Assembly: GCF_002283365.1 (NCBI RefSeq)
Contig: NZ_MQWD01000001.1
Coordinates: 3,761,985 to 3,825,984, forward strand
Direction of reading: 5' to 3'
DNA from: Rubrivirga marina
Lineage (GTDB): Bacteria; Bacteroidota; Rhodothermia; Rhodothermales; Rubricoccaceae
Length of the DNA: 64,000 bases
Numbering within the stretch: position 1 is the first letter of the stretch; each line of letters opens with the position of its first letter. The translations under genes and the position numbers were made by a program. This document shows, in pieces, positions 8,950 to 17,010 of this stretch. The notes below the pieces were generated by a model. It had not been told where the DNA came from. It did not search any database and saw only the letters and a program-made list of their open reading frames with translations.

Positions 8950-10740
8950 ATGTCACGCCTCCACGTCGCGCTCGCCGCCCTCCTCGTCACTGGGACCGCG
9001 GCATGCGGGGGCCCGTCGGCGCTCACGACCTCGGACGGCGGCTTCCCGCTCGCCGCCGCCGACTCGCTCGCCCGGACGCCCGAGGCGGACCTCGACCGGG
9101 CCGCCGCCGGCTACCGAGCCCTCCTCGCCGCCGCCGACTGGGCCCTCGCGCCGGACGACTCGGCCCACGTCCGGCGCCACCTCGCCCGCCTCGCGCCGCT
9201 GGCCCCCAGGCTCGGCCTCGATGGCGACCTCCGTACCTGGCCGACCGGCACCGGCGCCGACGCCCTCCGCTGGTGGCGTGCCCACGACCCGGCCCCGGCG
9301 ACCGTCCCGAACGAGCGGCTCCGTGAGCACCTCGAACGCGGCCGGCTCGCCGACGCCGAGTACGTCAGCACGCGCCACCCCTCCGGCCTCGACGGCCGCG
9401 GGCGCCTCCTCCTCCGCCTCGGCGAGCCCGAGTGGGTCCGCAGTCCCTACAGCCTTACGCTGGCCCTCGCGTCCGGGGCGGCAGACGGCCTGTTCGTCCG
9501 CCCCGAGATCTGGGGCTACCCCTCCGTCTCTGACGCCGCCGTCTACCTCTTCACGCGCGGCGAGGGTGGGATGGAGGAAGTCTCGGCGCGAGAGCTGCTG
9601 CCGACCGGACTGCAGATGGGCCCGTCGTTGTCGCGGAGTGGGGAGACCACGATGATCGCCCGGGGGCTCTACGACCTGCTTCGGCCCGTGGCCTTCACGA
9701 CGCCCGAGTACGCGCAGATTTGGGACCGCGCCGCCCGCTATCTGGACGAGGTCGCACTGGCGAGCGACGGCTCACGCCCGGCGGGTCTCCCGCCCGACCC
9801 GTACCTCGTCGACCTCCTCGAGGTCGACCGGATCGACCGGGAGCTCCGTCGGCGGCGCGCGGCGGAGGTCCCACTGACCCTCACGCGGGCAGCGGGAAAC
9901 GCGATGGGACTCGCCGTCGACGCCCGCCCACTCCGGTTCCGCCAGCCCGACGGCTCGACGCGCGTCGAGCTCGTGTGGACCGTCCCGCCCGACGCCCTCA
10001 CGGTGTCCCCCATCGAGTGGGCCACGCTCTCCAGCCTCACCGACGCCGACCGCGTGACGGGACTCGACGTCACGCTCACGACCTTCGACGCCGACTACGA
10101 GGCGGTCGGGTTCGGGCGCGAGCGGCTCGTGCTCGACGACGAGGCGGCCGGGTCCGGCCTCGCGCCGCGCGTGCTCCAGGTCCAACCGTTCCCGCCCGAC
10201 GGGTCGCTCGCGCTCGGCGTCGAGGCCCGCTTCGGCGATGTCGTCGCCCGCCGCGCGGTCGTCCGCGCCGACACGCTGGCGCCGCTCCGGATCGCGGGCT
10301 TCGAGGTCAGCGACATCCTCCCGGTTACGCTTCCCGCCGAACAGCTCGCGGCCGACCCCAACGAGCTCGCCCTCGCCGACTACCTCCCGTTCGCGGTCAC
10401 CGGCAGCACGCTTCGCCGCGGCGACCCGCTGGCCGTCGTGTTCGAGGTCTACGGCCTGTCGCCCGGCGACGACGGCCTCGCCCGTTACGCCGTCGCCTAC
10501 GACGTGACAACGGAGGGGCCGAGAGGCGGGCTGATCGGCCTGTTCGGCGGGCGCCGCGAGCGCCGCGCGGCCTCCGCCCTCACGAATGAGACCGAGGCCG
10601 GGCGCGTCCGCGAGGCCGTCGCCGTCGACCTCTCGGCGCTCCTCCCGGGCGACGACCACGTCACGCTCGAGCTCCGCGTGACCGACGAGGCCACGGGCGC
10701 ATCGGTCACGCGCTCGCTCCCGCTCCGGATCGTCGAGTAG
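8950..10740 (+). CDS. GWxTD-domain lipoprotein
   Basis: This 596-residue protein has a signal and lipobox-like VTGTAACGG at about residues 12-20. Near residues 108-180 it has the arrangement typical of GWxTD proteins: LRWWRAHDPAP (the W-x2-x-DP step), then VPNERLREH, then GLDGRGRLLLRLGEPEWV (the G-R-h-y-h-r-y-G-x-P step). The literal GWxTD tetrad is replaced by GLDGRG. The rest is a series of beta-rich segments. GWxTD proteins are secreted or surface proteins of Bacteroidota and relatives with no firm function. ATG 8950 is used because the signal sequence begins there; an in-frame GTG lies 30 bases upstream. Confidence 0.75.
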   Translation: MSRLHVALAALLVTGTAACGGPSALTTSDGGFPLAAADSLARTPEADLDRAAAGYRALLAAADWALAPDDSAHVRRHLARLAPLAPRLGLDGDLRTWPTGTGADALRWWRAHDPAPATVPNERLREHLERGRLADAEYVSTRHPSGLDGRGRLLLRLGEPEWVRSPYSLTLALASGAADGLFVRPEIWGYPSVSDAAVYLFTRGEGGMEEVSARELLPTGLQMGPSLSRSGETTMIARGLYDLLRPVAFTTPEYAQIWDRAARYLDEVALASDGSRPAGLPPDPYLVDLLEVDRIDRELRRRRAAEVPLTLTRAAGNAMGLAVDARPLRFRQPDGSTRVELVWTVPPDALTVSPIEWATLSSLTDADRVTGLDVTLTTFDADYEAVGFGRERLVLDDEAAGSGLAPRVLQVQPFPPDGSLALGVEARFGDVVARRAVVRADTLAPLRIAGFEVSDILPVTLPAEQLAADPNELALADYLPFAVTGSTLRRGDPLAVVFEVYGLSPGDDGLARYAVAYDVTTEGPRGGLIGLFGGRRERRAASALTNETEAGRVREAVAVDLSALLPGDDHVTLELRVTDEATGASVTRSLPLRIVE

Positions 10741-10742
10741 GC

Positions 10743-10762
10743 CCGCCTCGACGCCGAGGCGG
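10743..10762. repeat. Inverted-repeat pair of the CCGCCTCGG family
   Basis: Arms CCGCCTCG and CGAGGCGG (8 bp) flank the 4-base loop ACGC. It sits 2 bases after the GWxTD gene and 14 bases before the end of the convergent S46 gene, the expected position of a bidirectional terminator. Confidence 0.8.
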
Positions 10763-10776
10763 CCCCACCCGAGGCG

Positions 10777-12843
10777 CTACCGCCGAAGCGTCCCCTCTCG
10801 GATCTCCGTCACCAGCCCGTCGAGACCGTACACGTTGGTGAGGGCCTCGACCACCAGCCGCGTGTCGACCATCACGTTCCGTCCGCGCTCGGGCGCGTAG
10901 ATGTAGTCGCGCACGAGGCCCTCAATCGTCCGGTCGAAGTTGAGCCCGACGAGCTCCCCGTCTCGGTTGACGACGCCCGAGCCCGAGTTGCCCCCGATCG
11001 TGTCGGAGGTCGACGTGAAGTTGACCGGCGTGGAGAGATCGACGCGGTCCTCGGCGTCGAGCCAGCGGGCCGGGAGGCCCCACTCGCACGGGTCGGAGGC
11101 GCCGGACGTGCAGAAGCTGTGGTACCGGTCGTAGAGCCCGTACATCGTCGTCATCGGCGGGGCGAGCGTGCCGTTGTATGGGTAGCCGCGGACGACGCCG
11201 TCGGTGAACCGGAGCGAGAACGTGGCGTCGGGCGGGACGGTGTTGCCGTAGGTCGCGAACCGCTCGCGGCCGAGCTGGCGGGCGATCTCGGCCTCGCGCG
11301 CCTCGAACCCGGCCGCGGCCGACTGGAAGTCCTGGATCTGCGGGAGCAGCCCGCGGACGAGCGCGACCGCCTCGTCGTACTCGGCCTGCTCGGGGTCCGG
11401 CGACGGCGTGGCCGCGAGGGACTCGGCGAGGAGGCGGTCGGCGGCGGCCTCGGCCGTCTCGCCCTCAAGCGCGTCGGGGAGGGCCTCGCCCTGCGCGCGG
11501 TAGTACTGGCGGAGCGCGTCGACCTGGGCGGTGAGGTAGGCCCGCTCCAGCACGGCCGGCCGTTCGGGGACGTTCGCGACGGCCAAGGCGTCGCCGCGCG
11601 CGAGGGCGAGCGCGCGGAGCATCAGCGACGAGCTGTACGAGCCGCTGAAGAGGGTCGAGAAGACGCGGTACGCGGCCGCCAGCTTGCGCTTTTCGGCCTG
11701 GATCGCGGCCTGCTGGTCGATGAGGGCGGCCGCCTCGGGGCTCGCGTCGCGGAAGGCGCGCTCGGCGGCGGCGCGGCGCGCGACGATGTAGGGGTCCGAG
11801 AGCCCGCGGAGCCGGCCCCCATACGCCTTCCGCGCGTTGCTCAGCCCGAAGATCTGGCTCCGGAGCTCGTCCGGGCTCGGCGCCTCGCCCGTCGCGAGGT
11901 AGGCCCGGAGCGCGGCCTCGCGCGACTCGATGAATCCGAGCGTTCCGCCCAGCCCGACGTCGCGGAGGAACTCGAGCTCGGCGACCGTCAGCCCGCGCGA
12001 CGTGCTCCCAGGGTTGCCGATGACGAACACGAGGCTGCCGGCCTCGACGCCCTCCGCCGAGAGCGGGAAGTGCTCCTCCGGCTGGAGCGGCTGCCCGTCG
12101 TCGCCGTAGATCCGGAAGAACGCGAAGTCGGCCGCGTAGCGGGGGTACGTGAAGTTGTCCGGGTCGCCGCCGAAGAACCCCAGCGCCTGCTCGGGCGCCA
12201 TCGCCAGCCGCACGTCGCGGTACCGCCGGAACGTGTACGCCGAGTACCGCCCGCCGTTGTACAGCCCGACGACTTGGACCACGTAGTCGTCAGTGTCGGC
12301 GTCCGGGGTCGTGATGCCGTAGGGCTGGAGGAGCCGCGCGGTCACGGCGGCCTCGGCCGTCTCGAACGCGGCCTCCCGCTCGGCGTCGGTCTCGGCCGCG
12401 TCGACGGCCGCGCTCATCTCGTCCGTCACGTCGTCGATGGCGACGAGTTGGTCCATCGTGAGGCCGGGCACGCGGCGCTCCTCGTCGAGCGAGGTCGCGT
12501 AGAACCCGTTGTCGAGCAAGTTCTCGCCGCCCTCGTCGACGGCCACGACGTGGCGCTGGGCACAGTGGTGGTTGGTGAGGACGAGCCCGTTCGGCGACAC
12601 GAACGAGGCCGAGCAGCCAGGCATCCGGAGCGACGCGAGGCGCGCGCGGCGGTACCACGCCTCGTCGGGCGCGAAGCCGTACGTCTCCTCGAAGTACTCG
12701 GTCGGCGGGTCCTCGAACAGCCACATCTTGCCGCCGTCGAGCGGCCGGGCGCTGACGGTGTCGGGGTCGAACGCGGCCCCTTGCGCGACGGCGGGCGTGG
12801 CAACGAGGAGGACGAAAGAGACGAGAAGCGAGAGACGGCGCAT
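10777..12843 (-). CDS. S46 family dipeptidyl-peptidase (DPP7/DPP11 type)
   Basis: This 688-residue periplasmic serine peptidase removes dipeptides from the N-terminus of peptides. A signal peptide covers about residues 1-21 (ending TPAVAQG). Catalytic His is in VLTNHHCAQ (about residue 90) and catalytic Ser in GGNSGSGVVN (about residue 618). LNFDRTIEG follows, placing an Arg at the position that, in the Porphyromonas enzymes, is Arg in DPP11 (Asp/Glu at P1) and Gly in DPP7 (hydrophobic P1). DPP11-like specificity is therefore inferred. ATG 12843 begins the signal peptide. Length is normal for the family (about 700). Confidence 0.93.
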   Translation of the reverse strand: MRRLSLLVSFVLLVATPAVAQGAAFDPDTVSARPLDGGKMWLFEDPPTEYFEETYGFAPDEAWYRRARLASLRMPGCSASFVSPNGLVLTNHHCAQRHVVAVDEGGENLLDNGFYATSLDEERRVPGLTMDQLVAIDDVTDEMSAAVDAAETDAEREAAFETAEAAVTARLLQPYGITTPDADTDDYVVQVVGLYNGGRYSAYTFRRYRDVRLAMAPEQALGFFGGDPDNFTYPRYAADFAFFRIYGDDGQPLQPEEHFPLSAEGVEAGSLVFVIGNPGSTSRGLTVAELEFLRDVGLGGTLGFIESREAALRAYLATGEAPSPDELRSQIFGLSNARKAYGGRLRGLSDPYIVARRAAAERAFRDASPEAAALIDQQAAIQAEKRKLAAAYRVFSTLFSGSYSSSLMLRALALARGDALAVANVPERPAVLERAYLTAQVDALRQYYRAQGEALPDALEGETAEAAADRLLAESLAATPSPDPEQAEYDEAVALVRGLLPQIQDFQSAAAGFEAREAEIARQLGRERFATYGNTVPPDATFSLRFTDGVVRGYPYNGTLAPPMTTMYGLYDRYHSFCTSGASDPCEWGLPARWLDAEDRVDLSTPVNFTSTSDTIGGNSGSGVVNRDGELVGLNFDRTIEGLVRDYIYAPERGRNVMVDTRLVVEALTNVYGLDGLVTEIREGTLRR

Positions 12844-12956
12844 CGGAGACGGGAAGGAGGACGCGAAGAAACTAGCACCCCCTCCCACCTCGCTCGGGCC
12901 CCGCCGCGGACGGGCCGGACCGCCGCCGTAGACTGCCGGTCCCTCCCCCCGCCGCC

Positions 12957-13646
12957 ATGCCCCACCCCGCGAACGACCCGCTCCGGATCTCCGCCGCCGG
13001 CCTCGCCCTCATCGAAGGGTTCGAGGGCTTCGAGCCGGACTGGTACCTCGACCCCGTCGGCGTGCGGACCATCGCCTATGGGTGGACCGGCCCGCTCCCT
13101 GACGGCCTCGTCCCGCCGCTCTCGGAGGCCGAGGGCCGGCGCCTGCTCCGCGACACTGTCGGCGCGTACGAGACCGCCGTTCGTCGGCACGTCGAGGTCC
13201 CGCTCGCGCAGCCCCAGTTCGACGCGCTCGTCAGCTTCACCTACAACCTCGGCGCCTCGAACCTGTCGACGTCGACGCTCCTCCGGCTGCTGAACGAGGG
13301 GAAGCCCGGCGAAGCCGCGAAAGAGTTCGACAAGTGGGTGCTGGCGAACGGAACGCAGCTCGCGGGCCTCGTCCGCCGCCGCGCCGCCGAGCGCGCCCTG
13401 TTCGAGTCCGCCCCGGCCCCGCCGATGCCGAGCCCACCGGATCCGCCGCCGGTCGACCCCGGCCCGGAGCCCTACCGGCCCGTCCCGATCACCGACGTCG
13501 ATCCGATCCCACCGCGACCGCCCCATTTCGTAGAGTCGGACCTCCCCGACCCACTTCCGGTCGACGACCCGCCGCACCCGCGCGTCCACCCCGAGCCGGA
13601 CCCCGACGATCCTCCCGCCCCACCGGCCGGTCGGTCAGGCTGGTGA
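12957..13646 (+). CDS. GH24 (T4/phage-type) lysozyme with proline-rich tail
   Basis: This 229-residue protein has an N-terminal muramidase domain (about 1-155) and a C-terminal tail of about 75 residues very rich in Pro and Asp. The triad of T4-type lysozymes can be placed as Glu23 (FEGFEPDWYLD), Asp32 (LDPVG) and Thr38 (VRTIAYGWTG), with the usual 9- and 6-residue spacings. FTYNLGASNLSTSTLLR and GLVRRRAAERALF are family landmarks. There is no signal peptide, holin or other phage gene nearby, so it is not part of a visible prophage. Its export route and role (recycling, predation or remnant) are unknown. Confidence 0.85.
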   Translation: MPHPANDPLRISAAGLALIEGFEGFEPDWYLDPVGVRTIAYGWTGPLPDGLVPPLSEAEGRRLLRDTVGAYETAVRRHVEVPLAQPQFDALVSFTYNLGASNLSTSTLLRLLNEGKPGEAAKEFDKWVLANGTQLAGLVRRRAAERALFESAPAPPMPSPPDPPPVDPGPEPYRPVPITDVDPIPPRPPHFVESDLPDPLPVDDPPHPRVHPEPDPDDPPAPPAGRSGW

Positions 13647-13655
13647 CAACCCTGT

Positions 13656-13681
13656 CCGCCTCGGGCGGCCCACCGAGGCGG
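13656..13681. repeat. Inverted-repeat pair of the CCGCCTCGG family
   Basis: Arms CCGCCTCGG and CCGAGGCGG (9 bp, perfect) flank an 8-base loop. It lies 9 bases after the lysozyme gene, in a convergent intergenic region next to a second hairpin that serves rplI. Confidence 0.85.
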
Positions 13682-13702
13682 GCCGGCCCGAGAAACGCAC
13701 GG

Positions 13703-13731
13703 CGGGGCGCCTCCCAGAGGGAAGCGCCCCG
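13703..13731 (-). terminator. Terminator hairpin of the rpsF-rpsR-rplI operon
   Basis: Arms CGGGGCGC and GCGCCCCG, extended inward by TCCC/GGGA with one mismatch, form a long stem with a 3-base loop. It lies 34 bases beyond the rplI stop. On the minus strand the stem is followed after a few bases by GTTTCTC, a short T-rich run. Confidence 0.65.
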
Positions 13732-13765
13732 CGCGCGGTGGGAGCCGTTCTGTCCGAGGGCTCGG

Positions 13766-14221
13766 CTAGACCGAGGCCTCTTCCGGGACGACCTTGATCT
13801 TGAGCTCGGCCGTGATCTCCGGGTGGACCCGGACGGTCGCCGGGTAGACGCCCGTCGTCCGGATGTCCTCCGAGATCGTGATCTTGCGGCGGTCGATCTC
13901 GATGCCCTTGGCCTTGAGCTCGTCGGCGATCTGCTGGTTCGTGATCGAGCCGAAGATCCGGTTCTCCTCGCCCGTCTGGACGGGGATGAGGATCTCGGTG
14001 TCGTTGAGCTTGGCGGCCAGCTTCTCGGCGTTCTCGCGGGCGGCCTCGATCTTGTGCGAGGCCTGCTTCCGCTCCTCGGCGTACCGCTTGAGGGCGGACG
14101 GCGTGGCGGTGACGGCCATCTGGCGTGGGATGAGGAAGTTCCGCCCGTAGCCGGGCTTCACGTCGACGACGTCGCCCTTGATGCCGAGCGTGTCGTGGTC
14201 CTCGGTGAGGATGACTTTCAT
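13766..14221 (-). CDS. rplI: 50S ribosomal protein L9
   Basis: L9 binds 23S rRNA near the L1 stalk. The 151-residue protein has the N-terminal rRNA-binding domain (MKVILTEDHDTLGIKGDVVD, then VKPGYGRNFLIPRQMA). The long connecting helix rich in Lys/Glu/Ala spans about 50-78, and a C-terminal domain follows (IFGSITNQQIADELKAKG, LKIKVVPEE). It is the last gene of an rpsF-rpsR-rplI operon, 76 bases after rpsR, with a terminator downstream. Confidence 0.97.
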   Translation of the reverse strand: MKVILTEDHDTLGIKGDVVDVKPGYGRNFLIPRQMAVTATPSALKRYAEERKQASHKIEAARENAEKLAAKLNDTEILIPVQTGEENRIFGSITNQQIADELKAKGIEIDRRKITISEDIRTTGVYPATVRVHPEITAELKIKVVPEEASV

Positions 14222-14297
14222 GTCGGTGTTGGTTGTCGGTGGTCGGTCCGCCGGTCGGCCGGTGGGGTCACCGGGGCCGGGCGCGCGGGCCGAGTCC

Positions 14298-14783
14298 CTA
14301 CTTGACGTTGTCGGCGGCGAACGGGAGGAGGGCGACCTGACGGGCCCGCTTGATGGCCGTCGTCAGCTGGCGCTGGTACTTGGCCGAGACGCCGGTCATC
14401 CGGCGCGGGAGCATCTTGCCCTGCTCGTTGACGAACCGCTTGAGCGTCTCGACGTCCTTGTAGTCGATGTACTCGATGCCGGCCTCGCGGAACGGGCACT
14501 TCATCTGCGTGCTCGCGGCGCCGGGCGCCGCGATCCGCTGGAGGTCTTCCGGGTTGGAGGCGGCGACGAGGCGGCGGGCGACCTCGGGCGAGACGGCGCG
14601 CGGGGCGGGCTCGGAGCCCATCTGCTGCGCGGCCTGCTCGACGGCCGTCGGCGCGTCGGCGGACGTGGGGACCTCGGCGCTCTCGAGCGCGGCGCCGACG
14701 TTGGTCTCCTCGATCTTCGTGACCTCGGGGCCGTCGCCGTCGGCGGCGTCGGTGCCCGAGTTGGAGTTCTGGACTTCTGCCAT
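14298..14783 (-). CDS. rpsR: 30S ribosomal protein S18 with long N-terminal extension
   Basis: S18 pairs with S6 on the 30S platform. The conserved domain begins at about residue 94 ([20 protein letters not shown]) and runs through [17 protein letters not shown] and [12 protein letters not shown] to the end, normal for the family. Ahead of it are about 93 extra residues, acidic and Ala/Ser/Glu-rich in the first half ([16 protein letters not shown]). The second half is more basic ([20 protein letters not shown]). Bacterial S18 is usually about 75-90 residues in total, so this is an unusual build. The ATG is 18 bases after the rpsF stop. An internal start near residue 94 cannot be excluded, but no break in coding character is seen. 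Confidence 0.93.
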   Translation of the reverse strand: MAEVQNSNSGTDAADGDGPEVTKIEETNVGAALESAEVPTSADAPTAVEQAAQQMGSEPAPRAVSPEVARRLVAASNPEDLQRIAAPGAASTQMKCPFREAGIEYIDYKDVETLKRFVNEQGKMLPRRMTGVSAKYQRQLTTAIKRARQVALLPFAADNVK

Positions 14784-14801
14784 CGTGTTGGGGGTCTCGG
14801 G

Positions 14802-15212
14802 TTAGGCGCGCTGGACGGGCGGCGCGAGCTTGGGGAGGTCCTGGCCCGACTGCTGGGCCTGGTAGTGCCGCTCCATCTTGGCGTCGTAGCGGAGGACGAG
14901 GTGGCGCATGATGTCGTCGTTGATGATCAACGCGCGCTCGATCTTGACCAGCCCGTCGTTCTTGCCGACCGGGAGGCGGAAGTTGACGACGACGTAGTAG
15001 CCGTTCCGCTTCTTCTCGATCGGGTACGCCAGCCGCTGGCTGCCGCGCTCCTCGACGTTCTCGACGTGCGCGCCGTTCTCGCTGAGGTACTGCGTCACGC
15101 GCTGGACGATGTCCTTCGTCTGGTCCTCGTTGAGGACCGGGTTGATGATGTACATCATCTCGTACATCGGGCCGTTCTCGGCCTGGGCCGGAGCCCCGTT
15201 GGCGTCTGCCAT
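14802..15212 (-). CDS. rpsF: 30S ribosomal protein S6
   Basis: S6 is the partner of S18 on the 30S platform. The 136-residue protein has YEMMYIINPVLNEDQTKDIV near the start, RGSQRLAYPIEKKRNGYYVV in the middle and LIINDDIMRHLVLRYD toward the end, all standard. It carries short N- and C-terminal extensions. It is first in the rpsF-rpsR-rplI operon. No ssb gene lies between rpsF and rpsR, unlike in many bacteria. Confidence 0.97.
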   Translation of the reverse strand: MADANGAPAQAENGPMYEMMYIINPVLNEDQTKDIVQRVTQYLSENGAHVENVEERGSQRLAYPIEKKRNGYYVVVNFRLPVGKNDGLVKIERALIINDDIMRHLVLRYDAKMERHYQAQQSGQDLPKLAPPVQRA

Positions 15213-15226
15213 GGTGTCCCTGTGGG

Positions 15227-15244
15227 ATACGGTGAGTGTCGTAT
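15227..15244 (-). promoter_or_regulatory. Small hairpin in the rpsF leader
   Basis: In the 239-base gap between prfA and rpsF, 15 bases before the rpsF start, the minus strand reads ATACG, an 8-base loop and CGTAT. Leaders that bind the S6:S18 complex are known in many phyla and contain a hairpin with a CCG element; a CCG is present at the loop edge here. This resemblance is weak. Confidence 0.25.
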
Positions 15245-15451
15245 GCCCGCGGCGCGCCGGGTTGTCTCCCCCGGAATCGGTCCTCCGCGAGCAGGGCGAA
15301 CGTCCAACCTACCCCACCGTCGCCCCGAGGCGGGCGAAGCGGGGGCGAAGACGGGGTGGGAGAGCGGGCACGACCCGGCAGCTCCACCTCCCCGAGGGCA
15401 CGCTGCCATGTCCCGGTTCCCCCTTCCCCAGTTCCCGGCGAGCGAAGCGCG

Positions 15452-16534
15452 CTACCCGTTCGCCGCCTCCTCCATGCGCGCCTCGCGGTCGGCGAGGGCG
15501 AGCGCCTTGACGATGGCGTCGAGGTCGCCGTCGAGGACGCCCTGGAGCGCGTGGTTCTTGTCGTCGCCCTCGAGGCGGTGGTCCGTCACGCGGCCCTGGG
15601 GCCAGTTGTACGTCCGGATCTTGCCGGAGCGGTCGCCCGAGCCCACCATCTCCTTCCGGGCCGCCGCGCGCTCGTTGTGGACGCGGTCGAGCTCGAGCTG
15701 GTAGAGCCGGCTGCGGAGCACCCGGAACGCCTTCTCCTTGTTCTTGATCTGGCTCTTCTCGTCCTGGATCGAGACCACGAGCCCCGTCGGCTCGTGCGTG
15801 AGACGGACCGCCGAGTCCGTGGTGTTGACCGACTGGCCGCCCGGCCCCGACGACCGGTACACGTCGACGCGGACGTCCTGCGCGCGGATCTCGACGTCGA
15901 CCTCCTCGGCCTCGGGCAGCACGGCGACCGTCGCGGCGGACGTGTGGATCCGGCCCTGGCTCTCGGTCTGCGGCACGCGCTGGACGCGGTGGACGCCGGA
16001 CTCGTACTTCATCCGCCCGAACACGTCCTTCCCCTTCAGCGCGAACGTGATCTCGCGGAACCCGCCGGCCGTGCCCTCGGACGTGTCCATAACCTCGATC
16101 TTCCAGCCCTTGCCGGCCGCGTACTTCTGATACAGCTCGAACAGGTCGCCCGCGAAGAGCGCCGCCTCGTCGCCGCCCGTCCCCGCCCGGATCTCGACGA
16201 TCGCGTCGCGCGCGTCCTCGGGGTCCTTCGGCACGAGCTCCTCCTCGAGGTCCTTTGCCGCCGCCGCCAGCCGTTCGCGGACCTCCTCGAGCTCCACCCG
16301 CGCCATCTCGGCGAGCTCGCCCTCTTCCGAGGCCGCCATCTCCTTCAGCCCGTCGGCCTCCTCCTTGAGGTCCTTCCAGCGGCCGGCGGCTTTCACGGCC
16401 GGCTCCAGCGACGAGAGCTCACGGCCGAGCTTCGCGAGCTGGCCGGGGTCGCCGGCCACCTCGGGCGTCGACATCTCGGCCAGGACCTCCTGGTACCGAG
16501 CGAGCAGGTTGTCGAGGGCGTCGGTGTTGATCAT
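15452..16534 (-). CDS. prfA: Peptide chain release factor 1
   Basis: RF1 recognises UAA and UAG and triggers peptide release. The 360-residue protein contains the catalytic GGQ in SSGPGGQSVNTTDSAVR and the adjoining RLTHEPTGLVVS. The codon-recognition tripeptide of RF1 (usually PAT, PVT or another PxT) reads PQT within RVPQTESQGRIHTSAATVAV; the SPF of RF2 is absent. The acidic Glu/Asp-rich N-terminal coiled domain is also present. It is separated from the downstream rpsF operon by 239 bases. Confidence 0.97.
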   Translation of the reverse strand: MINTDALDNLLARYQEVLAEMSTPEVAGDPGQLAKLGRELSSLEPAVKAAGRWKDLKEEADGLKEMAASEEGELAEMARVELEEVRERLAAAAKDLEEELVPKDPEDARDAIVEIRAGTGGDEAALFAGDLFELYQKYAAGKGWKIEVMDTSEGTAGGFREITFALKGKDVFGRMKYESGVHRVQRVPQTESQGRIHTSAATVAVLPEAEEVDVEIRAQDVRVDVYRSSGPGGQSVNTTDSAVRLTHEPTGLVVSIQDEKSQIKNKEKAFRVLRSRLYQLELDRVHNERAAARKEMVGSGDRSGKIRTYNWPQGRVTDHRLEGDDKNHALQGVLDGDLDAIVKALALADREARMEEAANG

Positions 16535-16560
16535 CGGGTCGGCGGCGGCGGACCCGGAAG

Positions 16561-17010
16561 CTAGCCCCGCGCCGCGGCGGACTCCTCAGCCGGACGCGTC
16601 GTCGTCGCGCGAATCGTCTGAAGACTCGGCCCGCCCGCCACGTCGTCGAGGAGGACGTAGAGGTCGGCGCTGTCCCGGTGGCGGACCTCCACGAACGCGC
16701 CGCCGCCCGCTCGCACCAGCGGCACGACGGCCGAGGCGGGCAGGAGGCCGTCGCAGGGTGTCTCCGGCCCGATCCCCTCGACCTCGATCCGCTGGCGCTC
16801 GGCGTCGAACCGCGTCGACACGACGAGGCGGCGGTCGCAGCCCCGGTCCTCGACTGCCACAAGGCGGAGCCCGTACGCGCTCGCGTCGAGCGCCACGACC
16901 GACACCTCGACGACGCCCCGATAGGCCTCGGGCTGGTCACCGACCGCGTCGCACCCGACGACGTGGAGCGCCAGCGCGAGGCCGGTCAGCGCGAGGAGCA
17001 CCCGCCTCAT
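16561..17010 (-). CDS. Hypothetical lipoprotein
   Basis: This 149-residue protein has a lipoprotein signal (LALHVVGCDAVGD, Cys at about residue 20). The following domain is beta-rich with two further cysteines (RGCDRRL, ETPCDGLL) that may form a disulfide. Its ATG overlaps the stop of the upstream gene as ATGA, so translation is probably coupled. Both proteins begin alike (short Leu-rich signal, then CD-VG), suggesting they are distant paralogues. No known domain is recognised. Confidence 0.7.
   Translation of the reverse strand: MRRVLLALTGLALALHVVGCDAVGDQPEAYRGVVEVSVVALDASAYGLRLVAVEDRGCDRRLVVSTRFDAERQRIEVEGIGPETPCDGLLPASAVVPLVRAGGGAFVEVRHRDSADLYVLLDDVAGGPSLQTIRATTTRPAEESAAARG

Noticed and set aside
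12957-13646. Prophage at the lysozyme gene
   Set aside because: No other phage gene, integrase or attachment repeat is present on either side.
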